DNA of 64,000 bases from Mesorhizobium sp. (GTDB taxonomy: Bacteria > Pseudomonadota > Alphaproteobacteria > Rhizobiales > Rhizobiaceae), in NCBI RefSeq assembly GCF_004963255.1, contig NZ_SUGA01000013.1, positions 1 to 64,000 on the forward strand, read 5' to 3'. The translations under genes and the position numbers were made by a program. This document shows positions 28,465 through 37,236 of the stretch, piece after piece; position 1 is the first letter of the stretch; each line of letters begins with the position of its first letter. The notes under the pieces are model-generated. The model had not been told where the DNA came from. It saw only the letters and a program-made list of their open reading frames with translations, and did no database searches.

Positions 28465-30141
28465 TTGGCGTCGACGGCTGTTGTGGTCGCTACGCTGCTC
28501 TTTGAGTTTGGCATTTCTCACGCGGGTGGCACAGACCTGGCCTTCCTCGAATTTGTGCCCGCCATCGTTGTCATCGCGTTCCTTGAAGATCGAAGGATCG
28601 CAGCCGCAGCAACTTTGTTGCTGGCCGCCGCCGGGCTTGGCGCAAGACTGATCATCAAGCATCAGCCTCTTGCCGATGAGTTGGCACGCGCCATCCTGCT
28701 CGTGCTTTCCGGTGGAATGATTGCGATGCTTTTCGATCGATCCCGTCAGGGCTTGCGGGCCGCGATGGACGTCAAGCTCGCTGCTGTCGAAGCTGCGGAG
28801 TCGCGTTACCGCCGGGCCTTCGAGCGAGCCGCGCTGGGCTTTGCAACCGCCAGTGACCGCGGAGAACTGCTGGGGGTGAACAAACGCCTCGGTGTTCTTC
28901 TCGGCTACGGCCAAAATGATCTTGTCGGGAAGCGCTTGGATGAGCTTGTCCATCAGGACGATCGTGCGCTGCTGGAGAATTCGCTCAACGCCTTGAGGTC
29001 CCAAGCGCCCTGGTTCGGTTCGGAAATTCGCCTGACCCGAAGCGACGGCAGCACGCTCTGGGCCTCGGTAACGCTTTCTCTTTCCGCCTCGGACGCGATC
29101 CCGGCAGACAGCCTTTTTGTGGTAGTGGACGACATAACCGAACGCAGAGCGGCCGAGGAGGCGCTTAGAGCCCAAAACGAATGGCTCGACCTCGCGTTGT
29201 CGGCCGGTCGACTGGGCACTTGGCGAATAGAGTACGACAAAAGCGTCATCGCAGGCTCGCGTCAGTTCTGGGACATTCTTGGCTTGTCCCCGGCCGCGTC
29301 CCGCCCGCTGTCCGATCTGTCATCCATCGTCCACCCAGCGGACTGGGGCAAGCTGGCATCGCCTCCAGGAAAGGTGCGGCCGGGAGCCAATTACGACGTC
29401 GAGATTCGTATACAGCGCGGGGACGGCCAGGTCCGTTGGGTCGCCTTGCGGGGCCGCGAAGAAGACCAAGGCGGCCGTGACCAGCGTATCGGGATCGCCG
29501 CAGACCTGACAGAGCGCCGCCAAACCACGCTGCTGCGAGCCGCGGTAAGACGCCAAGAAAAGTTGATGCAGGAGCAGCGCCACCGGTTCAGCAATCTGTT
29601 TCCCGTCATCACGGCGATAGTGAAGATGCTGGGCGCGCCTGACGGCGACGTCGACAAATTCAAGGCAACGCTGATTGACCGAATTCGGGCGCTCGAGGCG
29701 ACGCATATGCTGCTGACGAACAGCGCCGGTGGATCGACGATTCGTGATCTGGTCGGTCAGGAACTAGGGCCATTCTTGCAAGGCGGCAAAGCGACAATCA
29801 CGGGGGCCGACATCAAGATTTCAGGCGGCGCAGCGGAGAGTTTTGCCATGATCATTCACGAACTCACCACCAATTCGATCAAACATGGGGTGCTGGGCGA
29901 CCCTGCGGGCGCGGTTGAGGTGCGCTGGGATTTCAACTCAGCCGAGACTGGCGCCGACATTGTTTTTGAATGGATAGAGACGGGCCGCCGGCGCGCGGCT
30001 CCGATCACGCGCCAAGGCTTCGGATCAATGGTCCTGGGGGTTGATGGAACGCCCCTGGTCGGACATTCCTCGCAGTTCCAGGTTCGGGAGGACGGGTTCC
30101 GATATTCGCTTCGAATGTCGTCCAAGGAAGTTCAAGCCTAG
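28465..30141 (+). CDS. Membrane-anchored PAS-PAS HWE/HisKA_2-type sensor histidine kinase
   Basis: 558 residues from a TTG. An N-terminal membrane part of 3-4 segments (AFLEFVPAIVVIAFL; AAATLLLAAAGLGARL; AILLVLSGGMIAMLF) is followed by two PAS domains. The first ends in VVVDDITERRAAEEAL, the second in GIAADLTERRQTT. The phosphotransfer His is in EQRHRFSNLFPVI and the N-box in HELTTNSIKHGVLG. No ATG or GTG occurs between the preceding in-frame TAG and this TTG. GAGGAGG lies 8 bases before an in-frame CTG (28447) and farther from the TTG, so the start is uncertain. The NarL-type regulator that ends convergently at 30143 is the likely partner. Confidence 0.85.
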   Translation: MASTAVVVATLLFEFGISHAGGTDLAFLEFVPAIVVIAFLEDRRIAAAATLLLAAAGLGARLIIKHQPLADELARAILLVLSGGMIAMLFDRSRQGLRAAMDVKLAAVEAAESRYRRAFERAALGFATASDRGELLGVNKRLGVLLGYGQNDLVGKRLDELVHQDDRALLENSLNALRSQAPWFGSEIRLTRSDGSTLWASVTLSLSASDAIPADSLFVVVDDITERRAAEEALRAQNEWLDLALSAGRLGTWRIEYDKSVIAGSRQFWDILGLSPAASRPLSDLSSIVHPADWGKLASPPGKVRPGANYDVEIRIQRGDGQVRWVALRGREEDQGGRDQRIGIAADLTERRQTTLLRAAVRRQEKLMQEQRHRFSNLFPVITAIVKMLGAPDGDVDKFKATLIDRIRALEATHMLLTNSAGGSTIRDLVGQELGPFLQGGKATITGADIKISGGAAESFAMIIHELTTNSIKHGVLGDPAGAVEVRWDFNSAETGADIVFEWIETGRRRAAPITRQGFGSMVLGVDGTPLVGHSSQFQVREDGFRYSLRMSSKEVQA

Positions 30142-30142
30142 C

Positions 30143-30799
30143 TTACACCGAGCCGAGCCATGTCTTTATCAGAACTGCCGCTTCCGTTCGGTTTCGAACC
30201 CCCAATTCCCGCATGATTGCCGCAACATGTATCTTCGTCGTAGCCTCGGCGATATCGAGATCTCGCGCTATTTCCTTGTTGGAGTACCCCTCCGCCATCA
30301 GCCGCAGCACATCCTTTTGCCGAGGTGTGAGCCTTTCAAGAGAGCCACCGCCGGCGTTGCTGCCGCCATAGCGGACATCGATGGGTTGCTGGTGACTGCC
30401 TGGTCGCGATAGGAGCGCCGGTACATAAATACGACCCGAAAGGATTTCCTTCACAGCCAGCACGACTTCCTCATCACTTTGCGACTTCACGATATAGCCG
30501 TGCAGGCCGACATTGAGGGCGGTCAGAATCTCCGAGCGCGAATCGTTGCCGGAAACTATCGCAAACCGAGTGTTCGGGTAGGCCACCAGGACATCCCCCA
30601 GCACGTCCTGGGTGAAAAGACCCGGCATGTTCAGATCGAGCATCGCGAGGTTGACGCACTCCTGCTCGGCCAGAAGGCTAACAACCGCGTCAAAACACGT
30701 AGCTTCCAGTATCTCCGCGTCTTCGATGCCAGCGCTCAGCGCCAACCTTAAGCCACGTCTGTAAAGCCCGTGATCATCGGCAATGACAATCTTGTACAT
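30143..30799 (-). CDS. NarL/FixJ-type two-component response regulator
   Basis: 218 residues; start ATG 30799 (MYKIVIADDHGLYRRG) chosen over a longer frame without receiver homology. The receiver has Asp8/Asp9 and phospho-acceptor Asp55 in LAMLDLNMPG, with Lys in GYIVKSQSDEEV. The LuxR HTH is LTPRQKDVLRLMAEGYSNKEIARDLDIAEATTKIHV. It is convergent with the HWE kinase, one base separating the two stops, and probably takes phosphate from it to control surface-polysaccharide genes (inference). Confidence 0.9.
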   Translation of the reverse strand: MYKIVIADDHGLYRRGLRLALSAGIEDAEILEATCFDAVVSLLAEQECVNLAMLDLNMPGLFTQDVLGDVLVAYPNTRFAIVSGNDSRSEILTALNVGLHGYIVKSQSDEEVVLAVKEILSGRIYVPALLSRPGSHQQPIDVRYGGSNAGGGSLERLTPRQKDVLRLMAEGYSNKEIARDLDIAEATTKIHVAAIMRELGVRNRTEAAVLIKTWLGSV

Positions 30800-31345
30800 A
30801 TTACCCCAACGCACACACACTTCCGCACATCGGGGCTTCAATGCCAATCGATCGCAGCGATATCGGGCGCGATACTGCTGCCACCGAACTGCTACCCACG
30901 GTTGGTCTATCCCCAACGATGCGCAAACGCAGGTTTGATTATGCACCTCTAATGCATTCGTCGGCAAGAACAAAAGCTACCTTGTGTTAACCATGCCGCA
31001 GAGGAGGCCGTAATGCCGAGCCCGGTCATGCCGGGGTGGGGCCAGGCGCTTGCCTCCGGTCCGTGTTTTTCTGTCATTCTGCAGGTGCCGGTTGCAGCCG
31101 CTCGAGCTCAAAGACCCGCGCCTATTCCAGTCGTCCTGGTGGCCACCATCCGGCCGCCAACGAAAAAGGACATCAGACCGGCCACGCTTCCTTTTGAACG
31201 ACACGGGGCCGAGCGGAAGTGCGGCACTTCTGTGAAGCACTCGACTATCTGTAGCGCGCCAATGAAAGCGGCTGCCCCCCAAAGGCGCAGGTCCTGCGAG
31301 GGATCAGGCTAGGAAGCGAAAGAAGGCCGGCGTGCGAGGAGTACA
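30800..31345. other. Intergenic, no gene recognised
   Basis: About 545 bases between the regulator start and the end of the methyltransferase. A T/C-balanced stretch near 30800-30970 should hold the regulator promoter. Frames at 31013-31312 (+) and 30977-31282 (-) look random. Confidence 0.45.
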
Positions 31346-32137
31346 TCAAACCGGACATTGCGATGGCTTGGGCTTTGCGGCCACGACGATGAAGCTTTCT
31401 GCAAGTCGCGCAGGAATCTGAAGCGCCCTGCTCATTGTCTCTGCGGGCTCCACCAACGCTTCGCAAAGGCTCGGGGCAAACCGGCCAGGCCGAGGAAGGA
31501 AGCCGTACGGAATGACTTTCTCGACGATAAAACCCGCATCAGCCAGAAGCTGTTCCATGCGATCAAGTCTTAGCGTGTTGTATTTGGTGCGTCCGACAAC
31601 CGTGTTGAGAAGCCTTGAGGCCACCCCGGCCGGCGAGGTTGCGTTGAGGTGAATATTGCAGACAAGCTGGCCACCTTCAACCAGATGCTCTCGAAGCGCA
31701 CGCAGCGCCTGGCGTCTTAGATCGTCGTCTGCGTTCAAAAAGAACCGAAAAGCCGAAGCGACGTTGAATCGTTGGTTTAGCGGCTCATTGGTAATGTCGA
31801 TGAGGCAAAGGCGCACATTGCTGCAGGGCGTCGCGCCTGCAAGCATAGGTTCTGACACATCGACCCCAACGACCTTTCCAAAATATCTCGCGGCCACATT
31901 TGTGATTCGGCCAGTACCACAGGCAAAGTCGAGGCAATGACGATCTGGCCCCCCTGCAGAGCGAAATATCTCCTCAACGATGGGTCTCTCAATTTTTTCC
32001 CAAAGCGCACCGTAATAGCCAGATTGAAACGTAGTGGCGTATCTGGCGCCGCAGCCTTGGGCAGCATGGCTTAGGCGGTAGTCATGTGAGAGCGCGTGGC
32101 CAGGAGGAGAGGGGGCTGAGGCGGATTGCATGTGCAT
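31346..32137 (-). CDS. Class I SAM-dependent methyltransferase
   Basis: 263 residues. Motif I is HCLDFACGTGRITNVAAR, motif II KVVGVDVSEPMLAGA and motif IV FNVASAFRFFLNADDDLRRQALRALREHL. The N-terminal part (YATTFQSGYYGALWEKIERPIVEEIF) is typical of UbiE-like small-molecule or glycan methyltransferases. The gene stands alone, divergent from the P-loop gene at 32424. Substrate unknown; methylation of a sugar in the locus is the simplest idea. Confidence 0.82.
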   Translation of the reverse strand: MHMQSASAPSPPGHALSHDYRLSHAAQGCGARYATTFQSGYYGALWEKIERPIVEEIFRSAGGPDRHCLDFACGTGRITNVAARYFGKVVGVDVSEPMLAGATPCSNVRLCLIDITNEPLNQRFNVASAFRFFLNADDDLRRQALRALREHLVEGGQLVCNIHLNATSPAGVASRLLNTVVGRTKYNTLRLDRMEQLLADAGFIVEKVIPYGFLPRPGRFAPSLCEALVEPAETMSRALQIPARLAESFIVVAAKPKPSQCPV

Positions 32138-32423
32138 GCGGCTCCTGCGCTCGACTGTTTGCCAGGCGGCTTCTGTCTAACCCGTCTTTGAAGGGCCCGC
32201 ATCGTCTGAACGTACGACGGCATCAGCAGGTGGGTTCATGCCCTTCATGACCGCCCGCCGACTCTTCGGCCGACTGTGCAAGTCCGGCACGAAGGGACCC
32301 AGTTCGATGACTTCAAAGGTCTCGCGAGGAACCGCAATCATCCAAACGAATGTTGGCGTGGTCCGGATTCTACCTAAGGCTCCGCGAAAAGCTGACCGGA
32401 TTGTCAGGGGCGCGCACACGGAC

Positions 32424-33191
32424 ATGATCATCGAACTATTCGGGCCGCCTGGCGCGGGCAAGACGACACTTCTACGCCGCGTCTGTCATGGCATGGCTGA
32501 GCGAGGCGTTAGCGTAAAGACCGTGAACGGCTATCGGCTCATTGAACAAGCGTCGGCATCGCAAGACGTCCCCGAAACGCGCCACGGGATAGGCAGGATC
32601 GGCCGGAAGATCGCGACTTGCGGTCCCATCCTGCTGTCCACCTTGCCGAACGACAGTGTCGCGGCGCGTCTCCTGGCGTCCCTCCCTCTTCGAAGCCGCA
32701 CCTGGTCATGGCGAATGAAGGTCGACATCGCTCTGCTGTGCGAGTCCTGGCATAAAGCGCAAGAATCCGAGGGCTGCTTTATTTTCGAGGAAGGCCTCAT
32801 TCAGGCGCTGTGCGCGATGCTGGTTTTCGCGCGCAATCCCAGCGTTGACGCAATACGCGAGACCCTGGCGTTCCTGCCGAGGCCGGATATCCTGGTTCAA
32901 TTGGATGCGTCGCAAGAAACTCTGCGCCGCCGCCTTATGGATCGATATGCGCGGCAACCATTTCTCGAGGTGTTGCTGTTCGAACTTGGGGTGGAAAGGG
33001 GACTGAGGCAGGCTGACTTGGCAAGGCAGGTCGGCGAGTGCTTGAACCGGGAGGGCTGGCCCCTGATACAAGTAAACGGCGACGACCCTCACAATTTCGA
33101 GAAGGTCATCGCAAAGGTGACCGCAGGACACGTCAAGGAGATCGCCCTGACACGACCTGACGATGTTCGGCCTCGATTTGCCGGCGCATGA
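32424..33191 (+). CDS. P-loop kinase-like protein (paralogue of 20996-21736)
   Basis: 255 residues from ATG 32424, chosen because MIIELFGPPGAGKTT then matches the start of the paralogue; the frame is open for 62 more codons upstream. Walker A is at 7-15, the central segment is FIFEEGLIQALCAMLVF (Glu-x-Gly where the paralogue has Asp-x-Gly), and the lid-like segment is LVQLDASQETLRRRLMDRYARQ. The order and spacing of these elements are the same in both proteins, although the sequences have diverged. The gene opens the rightward unit that leads to the sugar-nucleotide genes 160 bases later. Confidence 0.65.
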   Translation: MIIELFGPPGAGKTTLLRRVCHGMAERGVSVKTVNGYRLIEQASASQDVPETRHGIGRIGRKIATCGPILLSTLPNDSVAARLLASLPLRSRTWSWRMKVDIALLCESWHKAQESEGCFIFEEGLIQALCAMLVFARNPSVDAIRETLAFLPRPDILVQLDASQETLRRRLMDRYARQPFLEVLLFELGVERGLRQADLARQVGECLNREGWPLIQVNGDDPHNFEKVIAKVTAGHVKEIALTRPDDVRPRFAGA

Positions 33192-33352
33192 TCCGTATTG
33201 GCAACGAACAGATCGCCATTCGAACGCACGACGACAGCCCGCTGTCAGAGGACTAATTTTCTCGCAGGAGGTCGGGGACCAGGTCCGTAGAGGTTGGTCA
33301 TCGACAAAACTCTGGTCACTGGCCGTGTCGGTCATTTGTGCGGGAGGATCGT

Positions 33353-34069
33353 ATGAAAGCGGTTATTCAATGCGGCGGAATGGGCACCAGGCTTCGGCCG
33401 TTCACCTCGGTGCTGCCGAAACCTCTCATGCCGATCGGCGCCCGGCCAGTGCTCGAATTGCTGCTTAAATGGCTACGGCGCAACGGCATCGAGAATGTCT
33501 ATGTCACGACCGGCTATCTTGGACATCTGATCCGCAGCGTGTGCGGCGACGGCTCGCAATGGAATATCAAGATCCGCTACACGCAGGAGATGGAGCCGTT
33601 GGGGACGATCGGGCCGCTGTCCCTGATTAGGGACGAGTTGGATGAGCCGTTTCTTGTTCTCAACGGCGACGTGCTTACCGACTTGAGCCTCAGCCGCTTC
33701 GTGGCAGCGCATAAGGCACACAACGACCTCGTAACCATCGCGACTGCCTCGCGCATCACCAAGATGGATTTCGGAGTTATTGACGAAGTCAATGATACCG
33801 TCCAGGTCTTTCGCGAGAAACCGTCACTCTCACACTTGGTGAGTATGGGGATATACTGCATGGATCCGGGCGTCATGCAGTTTATCCCGTCAGGAATACC
33901 TTTTGGATTCGACGATCTAATGCTGCAGATGCTCCAGAGCGGCAAGCCCGTCCATGTCTTTAAGCACGACGGTCTTTGGCTAGACATCGGTCGCGTCGAG
34001 GACTTCCAGAAGGCGCAGGCTACTTCTTGGGAGGAGCAGTCGGCGTCAATTGAGGTCGCGGCAGCATGA
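33353..34069 (+). CDS. Sugar-1-phosphate nucleotidyltransferase
   Basis: 238 residues, the minimal catalytic domain. The nucleotide-binding signature is GGMGTRLRPFT, followed by KPLMPIGARPVLELLL, the metal Asp in LVLNGDVLTDL and the FREKP motif. There is no C-terminal hexapeptide domain, unlike GlmU. Together with the aminotransferase (34107) and dehydratase (35963) it should make an NDP-activated 4-keto/4-amino-deoxy sugar; the nucleotide (dTDP, GDP or UDP) cannot be told. Confidence 0.88.
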   Translation: MKAVIQCGGMGTRLRPFTSVLPKPLMPIGARPVLELLLKWLRRNGIENVYVTTGYLGHLIRSVCGDGSQWNIKIRYTQEMEPLGTIGPLSLIRDELDEPFLVLNGDVLTDLSLSRFVAAHKAHNDLVTIATASRITKMDFGVIDEVNDTVQVFREKPSLSHLVSMGIYCMDPGVMQFIPSGIPFGFDDLMLQMLQSGKPVHVFKHDGLWLDIGRVEDFQKAQATSWEEQSASIEVAAA

Positions 34070-34106
34070 AGCTGTCTAGAACCAGGCGAGTTCAGCGGAG
34101 GTTGTG

Positions 34107-35243
34107 ATGCTCCTGGTCAGTGAGCCCGTATTGGGCGTGCCGGAAAAGGCTGCCTTATCGAAAGTGATCGACAGCGGCTGGCTGACAATGGGCGAGCGGG
34201 TCCGGGCGTTTGAAGAGGCATTCGCGGCGATGCATGGCGCCGATGATTGCGTTGCCGTCAACTCGTGCACTGCAGCCCTTCACCTCATCCTGCACGCACT
34301 TGGCATTGGACCCGGCGACGAGGTGCTGGTTCCTTCGTTGACTTTCGTGGCGACGGTGAACGCCGTGCTCTATGTCGGCGCCACCCCGGTTTTTGTGGAC
34401 ATAGAGTCGGATGACGTTCCTCTCATGTCAGTCGCCGACGCAGAGGCCCGATGTACGCCTCGCACGAGAGCCGTGATTCTGGTCCACTTCGCAGGCTATC
34501 TGGCCCACAAGGAAGACTGGCAGGCATTCGCAAGCGTGCGCGGCCTCTGCATCGTGGAGGATGCAGCGCACGCACCCGGCCTCAAGGAAGTTGGCACTTT
34601 CGGCGCCGGGGCGGCCTTCAGCTTCTACGGCAACAAGAACATGACCACCGCTGAAGGCGGCGCGGTCATCTCAAGGGATCCGGATCTACTCGACGCCATC
34701 CGCCAAGCCCGCGGCCACGGCATGACCACGGGGACCCATCAGAGACTGAACAGTCGCACCCCACAATACGACGTCACGATGTTGGGCTTCAACTACCGCA
34801 TGGACGAGATGCGGGCCGCGCTGGGCCTGGTTCAGTTGCGCAATCTGCAGGAGTGGAACGACGTCAGGCGCATTCTTGTTGCGCTCTACCGCCGTCTCAT
34901 CGCCACGCGGTGCCCGGACATTTCTATACCGTTCAGCGAGCCCCGCACGTCAGCATACCACATCATGCCAATTCTCTTGCCAGCCTACGTCAACCGGCAA
35001 GATGTGATCGACGGGCTGCGCGCGCAAGGCATACAGACCACGATCCACTACTCCCCCGTGCACCAAATGACGCTCTACCGCGAACGTTGCCCAGGCGTCC
35101 ACTTGCCGTGCACGGAAGACTTTGCCGAACGCGAGCTCACCATCCCTCTGCATCCCCAGATCACATCACCAGTCGTGGAAGCCGTGGTGGATGCGTTGGC
35201 CTCGACAGTCGCCAGGAGCACGCGTGAAGGGGCCGCTGCATGA
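34107..35243 (+). CDS. DegT/DnrJ/EryC1/StrS-family sugar aminotransferase
   Basis: 378 residues, PLP-dependent. The internal-aldimine Lys177 is in FYGNKNMTTAEGG, and the conserved VEDAAHAPG (residues 150-158) and GFNYRMDEMRAALGLVQL blocks are present. It should transaminate a 4-keto sugar nucleotide made by the 35963 dehydratase to the 4-amino sugar. ATG 34107 with GGAGG 5 bases upstream is preferred over the GTG just before it. The end overlaps the sugar transferase gene by 4 bases (ATGA). Confidence 0.93.
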   Translation: MLLVSEPVLGVPEKAALSKVIDSGWLTMGERVRAFEEAFAAMHGADDCVAVNSCTAALHLILHALGIGPGDEVLVPSLTFVATVNAVLYVGATPVFVDIESDDVPLMSVADAEARCTPRTRAVILVHFAGYLAHKEDWQAFASVRGLCIVEDAAHAPGLKEVGTFGAGAAFSFYGNKNMTTAEGGAVISRDPDLLDAIRQARGHGMTTGTHQRLNSRTPQYDVTMLGFNYRMDEMRAALGLVQLRNLQEWNDVRRILVALYRRLIATRCPDISIPFSEPRTSAYHIMPILLPAYVNRQDVIDGLRAQGIQTTIHYSPVHQMTLYRERCPGVHLPCTEDFAERELTIPLHPQITSPVVEAVVDALASTVARSTREGAAA

Positions 35244-35914
35244 ACGCGATGGACCTGCCCATTCATCGCCTCACCACGAGATCGGTACACCACGGGCTTG
35301 CCCGGCGCGCCATGGATGTCATCGCGGCAATTTCGTGCCTCGTCGTGTTCTCGCCGCTGATGCTGCTTGTTGCGGTGGCTCTGCTGCTGGAAGGTGGGCG
35401 GCCGGTGATCTTTGTTCAGACCCGCATAGGCGTGGGCGGCCAGCTCTTTCGAATGTACAAGTTTAGAAAATTCTATCCGCGGTGCGATGCAGCGGGCCTC
35501 GCATTGACCCTTGCCAATGACCAGCGCATGACAAGGGTCGGCAGGTTTCTCGCTTCCAGCAAGATGGATGAACTGCCGCAGCTGTGGAATGTACTGAAGG
35601 GCGAAATGGCCCTGGTCGGCCCTCGTCCGGAGAGCTTGTCGTTCGCCGACTGCTTCAGGGACGGCTACGAAGCCGTGCTGCAATACAAGCCGGGCTTGTT
35701 CGGTCCCGCCCAGATCAAGTTCCGCCACGAGGCGCTCTTCTATCCCCGAGATGTCGAGCCAACAACCTTCTACAAAGAAGTGCTGTTTCCGGCCAAAGCC
35801 AGGATTGATCTTTCCTACTATGCGCGCCGGACACTTGTGTCGGATGCAGCAATGATCGTTCGAGGAGTTTTCATTGTCCTTGGGATGACTGCGAGGCGTC
35901 CAAGCGATACGTAG
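35240..35914 (+). CDS. Initiating sugar-phosphate transferase (WbaP/ExoY/WecA-independent PHPT family)
   Basis: 224 residues: one N-terminal membrane hairpin ([26 protein letters not shown]) and the catalytic domain with [46 protein letters not shown] and the [14 protein letters not shown] stretch. This is the short ExoY/PglC-like form without the N-terminal four-helix domain. It should transfer the first sugar-1-phosphate to undecaprenyl phosphate. Translational overlap with the aminotransferase suggests that the amino sugar could itself be the first residue. Confidence 0.93.
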   Translation: MNAMDLPIHRLTTRSVHHGLARRAMDVIAAISCLVVFSPLMLLVAVALLLEGGRPVIFVQTRIGVGGQLFRMYKFRKFYPRCDAAGLALTLANDQRMTRVGRFLASSKMDELPQLWNVLKGEMALVGPRPESLSFADCFRDGYEAVLQYKPGLFGPAQIKFRHEALFYPRDVEPTTFYKEVLFPAKARIDLSYYARRTLVSDAAMIVRGVFIVLGMTARRPSDT

Positions 35915-35962
35915 TCACGATTTTGGCCTTTCGAATCAAGGTGCTGCAGGGATTGTTCGATT

Positions 35963-36967
35963 ATGAACTACAAAGGCAAAAGAGTTCTGGTGACCGGAGC
36001 GGATGGATTCATCGGATCGCACCTGACTGAGGCTCTGGTCCGCGGCGGAGCCGATGTAACTGCCTTGGCTCTTTACAATTCCTTCGACAGCCATGGATGG
36101 CTCGATGATCTCCCGGACGAGATCCGCAACCACCTCAAGCTGGTTCGCGGCGATGTTCGCGACAGCGCGTTCTTGAATCGGATCGTCCGCGGCCAGTCCG
36201 TCGTGTTCCATCTCGCCGCGTTGATCGCTATCCCGTATTCCTATGCGGCCGCCCAATCCTATGTTGAGACCAACATCATGGGCACCGTGAATGTCCTGGA
36301 AGCGGCACGCCAGTGGGATACCGAGCGTGTGGTGCATACATCCACCAGTGAGGTTTACGGCACCGCATTGACGATGCCGATCAGTGAATCCCATCCGCTG
36401 CAGGGGCAGTCGCCATATTCAGCTTCGAAGATCGGAGCCGATATGATGGCCGAGTCGTACGCGCGCTCCTTCGACGTACCGGTCGTGATGCTTCGTCCAT
36501 TCAATGCCTTCGGCCCTCGGCAAAGCGAGCGTGCGATCGTTCCCACCCTCATCAGGCAAGCGATCGATGCGAACTGCCCGGCCATCATGGTGGGCGACAC
36601 AAGTCCGATCCGTGACCTGACCTTTGTCGAAGACACTGCCGCGGCGTTTCTTAGCGCCGGTTCGGCTGACCTCGAATTCGGCCATCCCTACAACGCCGGA
36701 AGCCAGCGTGCCGTGACCATTTCGGACGTGCTCGATCTGGTGTTGGAACTGAGCGGCTCCAACAAGCCTGTGCGCCGCGACGAGAGCCGGCTGCGCCCGC
36801 AAAATTCCGAGGTTCGCGCGCTGCTGGCGGATTCGTCCCGGCTTGAGCGCGCGACCGGGTGGAGGGCGCACACGGACCTGCGCGAGGGCCTGAAACGAAC
36901 CATTGCGTGGTGGCGGGCGCGTCTCAACCGTGGGCTGGTGCGCCATGAAATGGGCTACATGACGTGA
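35963..36967 (+). CDS. NAD-dependent sugar 4,6-dehydratase/epimerase (LegB/GMD-like SDR)
   Basis: 334 residues, extended SDR. The Rossmann motif is VLVTGADGFIGSHLTEAL (residues 8-25); SDR catalytic Thr-Ser-x(n)-Tyr-x3-Lys appears as HTSTSEVYG and PYSASKIGAD. LRPFNAFGPRQSERAIVPTLIRQ is the substrate region. The STSEVYGT variant is shared by LegB-like and RmlB/GMD-like 4,6-dehydratases, which favours dehydratase over simple epimerase. It closes the rightward sugar-nucleotide unit. Confidence 0.85.
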   Translation: MNYKGKRVLVTGADGFIGSHLTEALVRGGADVTALALYNSFDSHGWLDDLPDEIRNHLKLVRGDVRDSAFLNRIVRGQSVVFHLAALIAIPYSYAAAQSYVETNIMGTVNVLEAARQWDTERVVHTSTSEVYGTALTMPISESHPLQGQSPYSASKIGADMMAESYARSFDVPVVMLRPFNAFGPRQSERAIVPTLIRQAIDANCPAIMVGDTSPIRDLTFVEDTAAAFLSAGSADLEFGHPYNAGSQRAVTISDVLDLVLELSGSNKPVRRDESRLRPQNSEVRALLADSSRLERATGWRAHTDLREGLKRTIAWWRARLNRGLVRHEMGYMT

Positions 36968-37236
36968 AGCTGACCACTCTTCCTGTCGCACTGCCTCGTT
37001 GCCTGCAGCGCCCTCGGCCCGTGGGCTGCGTGCAGTCGCCGAAGGTACGCGCTTATTCCTTTGCGTCGCCCAAGCCGGCCATCGCGCCGACGAGTTCCAT
37101 TAATCTCGTACAGCACGCAAAAGGCTGTACTGCATCATTGGCGCCAAATGCATGCGGCATGTCCGGCGACACGCAACGCGATAAGTCGCATGCTTCGATT
37201 CAAGCGAATGTCGAATTCCGAAGGAGGTCGCTTCAA

